Of a stretch of 7,296 nt of DNA, positions 7,131-7,296 are shown one piece after another. Numbering within the stretch: the first letter of the stretch is position 1; each line of letters opens with the position of its first letter. The DNA is from Ghiorsea sp. GTDB taxonomy: Bacteria; Pseudomonadota; Zetaproteobacteria; Mariprofundales; Mariprofundaceae. The notes below the pieces were generated by a model. It saw nothing but the letters and a program-made list of their open reading frames with translations, was not told where the DNA came from and ran no database searches. The DNA is taken from contig JALUWH010000262.1 in assembly GCA_027019685.1 (NCBI GenBank), positions 1 to 7,296 of the forward strand. The letters run 5' to 3'. The translations under genes and the position numbers were made by a program.

Positions 7131-7296
7131 GTGAAAAAGAAAAAAGAAGAAAACGCTCCAGTTGAGGGCATTATTGATGGCACTGATTTTGTTGAATTAA
7201 AACGGGATATGCAAAGCGCTAAAATTATGGCTTGGTTGGAATACAATCAGCAGCAGTTGATTGCAGGTGCTATTGTGCTGCTGTTGGCATTGGTTG
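7131..7296 (+). CDS. N-terminal fragment of a single-pass membrane protein, possibly YfgM-like TPR family
   Basis: The gene runs off the right edge; 55 codons are visible. The start is GTG 7131, with AAGG (7119-7122) eight bases upstream. The ATG at 7105 is ruled out because it meets a stop after three codons; a GTG at 7089 is in frame but has no ribosome site. The visible protein has a charged, lysine-rich start (KKKKEE, 2-7), a hydrophilic stretch, then MAWLEYNQQQ (33-42) leading into a hydrophobic segment LIAGAIVLLLALV (43-55) that is probably a membrane anchor. A short cytoplasmic tail with an aromatic-Asn motif just before the helix resembles YfgM/TPR_21 proteins, which anchor a periplasmic TPR domain near SecYEG and often precede bamB and der. 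That family call rests on the N-terminus only and is tentative; that a gene starts here is fairly secure. Confidence 0.55.
   Translation, partial: MKKKKEENAPVEGIIDGTDFVELKRDMQSAKIMAWLEYNQQQLIAGAIVLLLALV

Noticed and set aside
1..7296. Mobile element, CRISPR array, tRNA or new defence system
   Set aside because: I saw no terminal repeats with a transposase, spaced repeats, cloverleaf, or unknown gene cluster; the genes are almost all known core families.

Overview
The window is a compact stretch of bacterial chromosome. All seven complete or near-complete genes, and the fragment at the right edge, read left to right on the + strand. The DNA is moderately AT-rich by eye (GC not computed). The gene set points to a Gram-negative proteobacterium: a type IV pilus secretin-associated LysM protein, ubiquinone synthesis by chorismate lyase, CcdA-type thiol transport, and a dprA-topA-rimI run. 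My best guess is a zetaproteobacterium (Mariprofundus/Ghiorsea-like) or a related deep-branching gamma-like lineage. That is inference from gene content and style and was not checked against any database.

Layout: the left edge holds the C-terminal 218 codons of a PEP-protein phosphotransferase (enzyme I). After 45 nt comes ccdA, a six-helix inner-membrane thiol/disulfide transporter. An 85-nt gap leads to a secreted LysM protein with a FlgT-C-like C-terminus (TsaP-like). Next are dprA (19 nt later, with no visible Shine-Dalgarno), topA (18 nt later, strong Shine-Dalgarno), rimI (3 nt later) and a ubiC-like chorismate lyase that overlaps the rimI stop. A 102-nt gap holds an imperfect inverted repeat next to a promoter-like element. 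It is followed by the first 55 codons of a gene with an N-terminal cytoplasmic tail and the start of a membrane anchor, possibly a YfgM-like TPR protein.

How the genes fit together: spacing suggests that tsaP-dprA-topA-rimI-ubiC is one transcription unit, with ptsI and ccdA possibly read into it. The most informative neighbourhood is tsaP beside dprA. TsaP anchors the pilus secretin, and DprA loads RecA on incoming single-stranded DNA, so both ends of DNA uptake by natural transformation are represented. TopA, RimI and UbiC are housekeeping functions.

I saw no tRNA, rRNA, CRISPR array, insertion sequence, phage gene or frameshifted gene. This is mostly an ordinary core-genome region, and I do not see an undescribed system in it. 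The points worth a second look are an altered motif in enzyme I, a missing conserved motif in DprA, the tsaP-dprA pairing, and the putative operator/promoter before the last gene.
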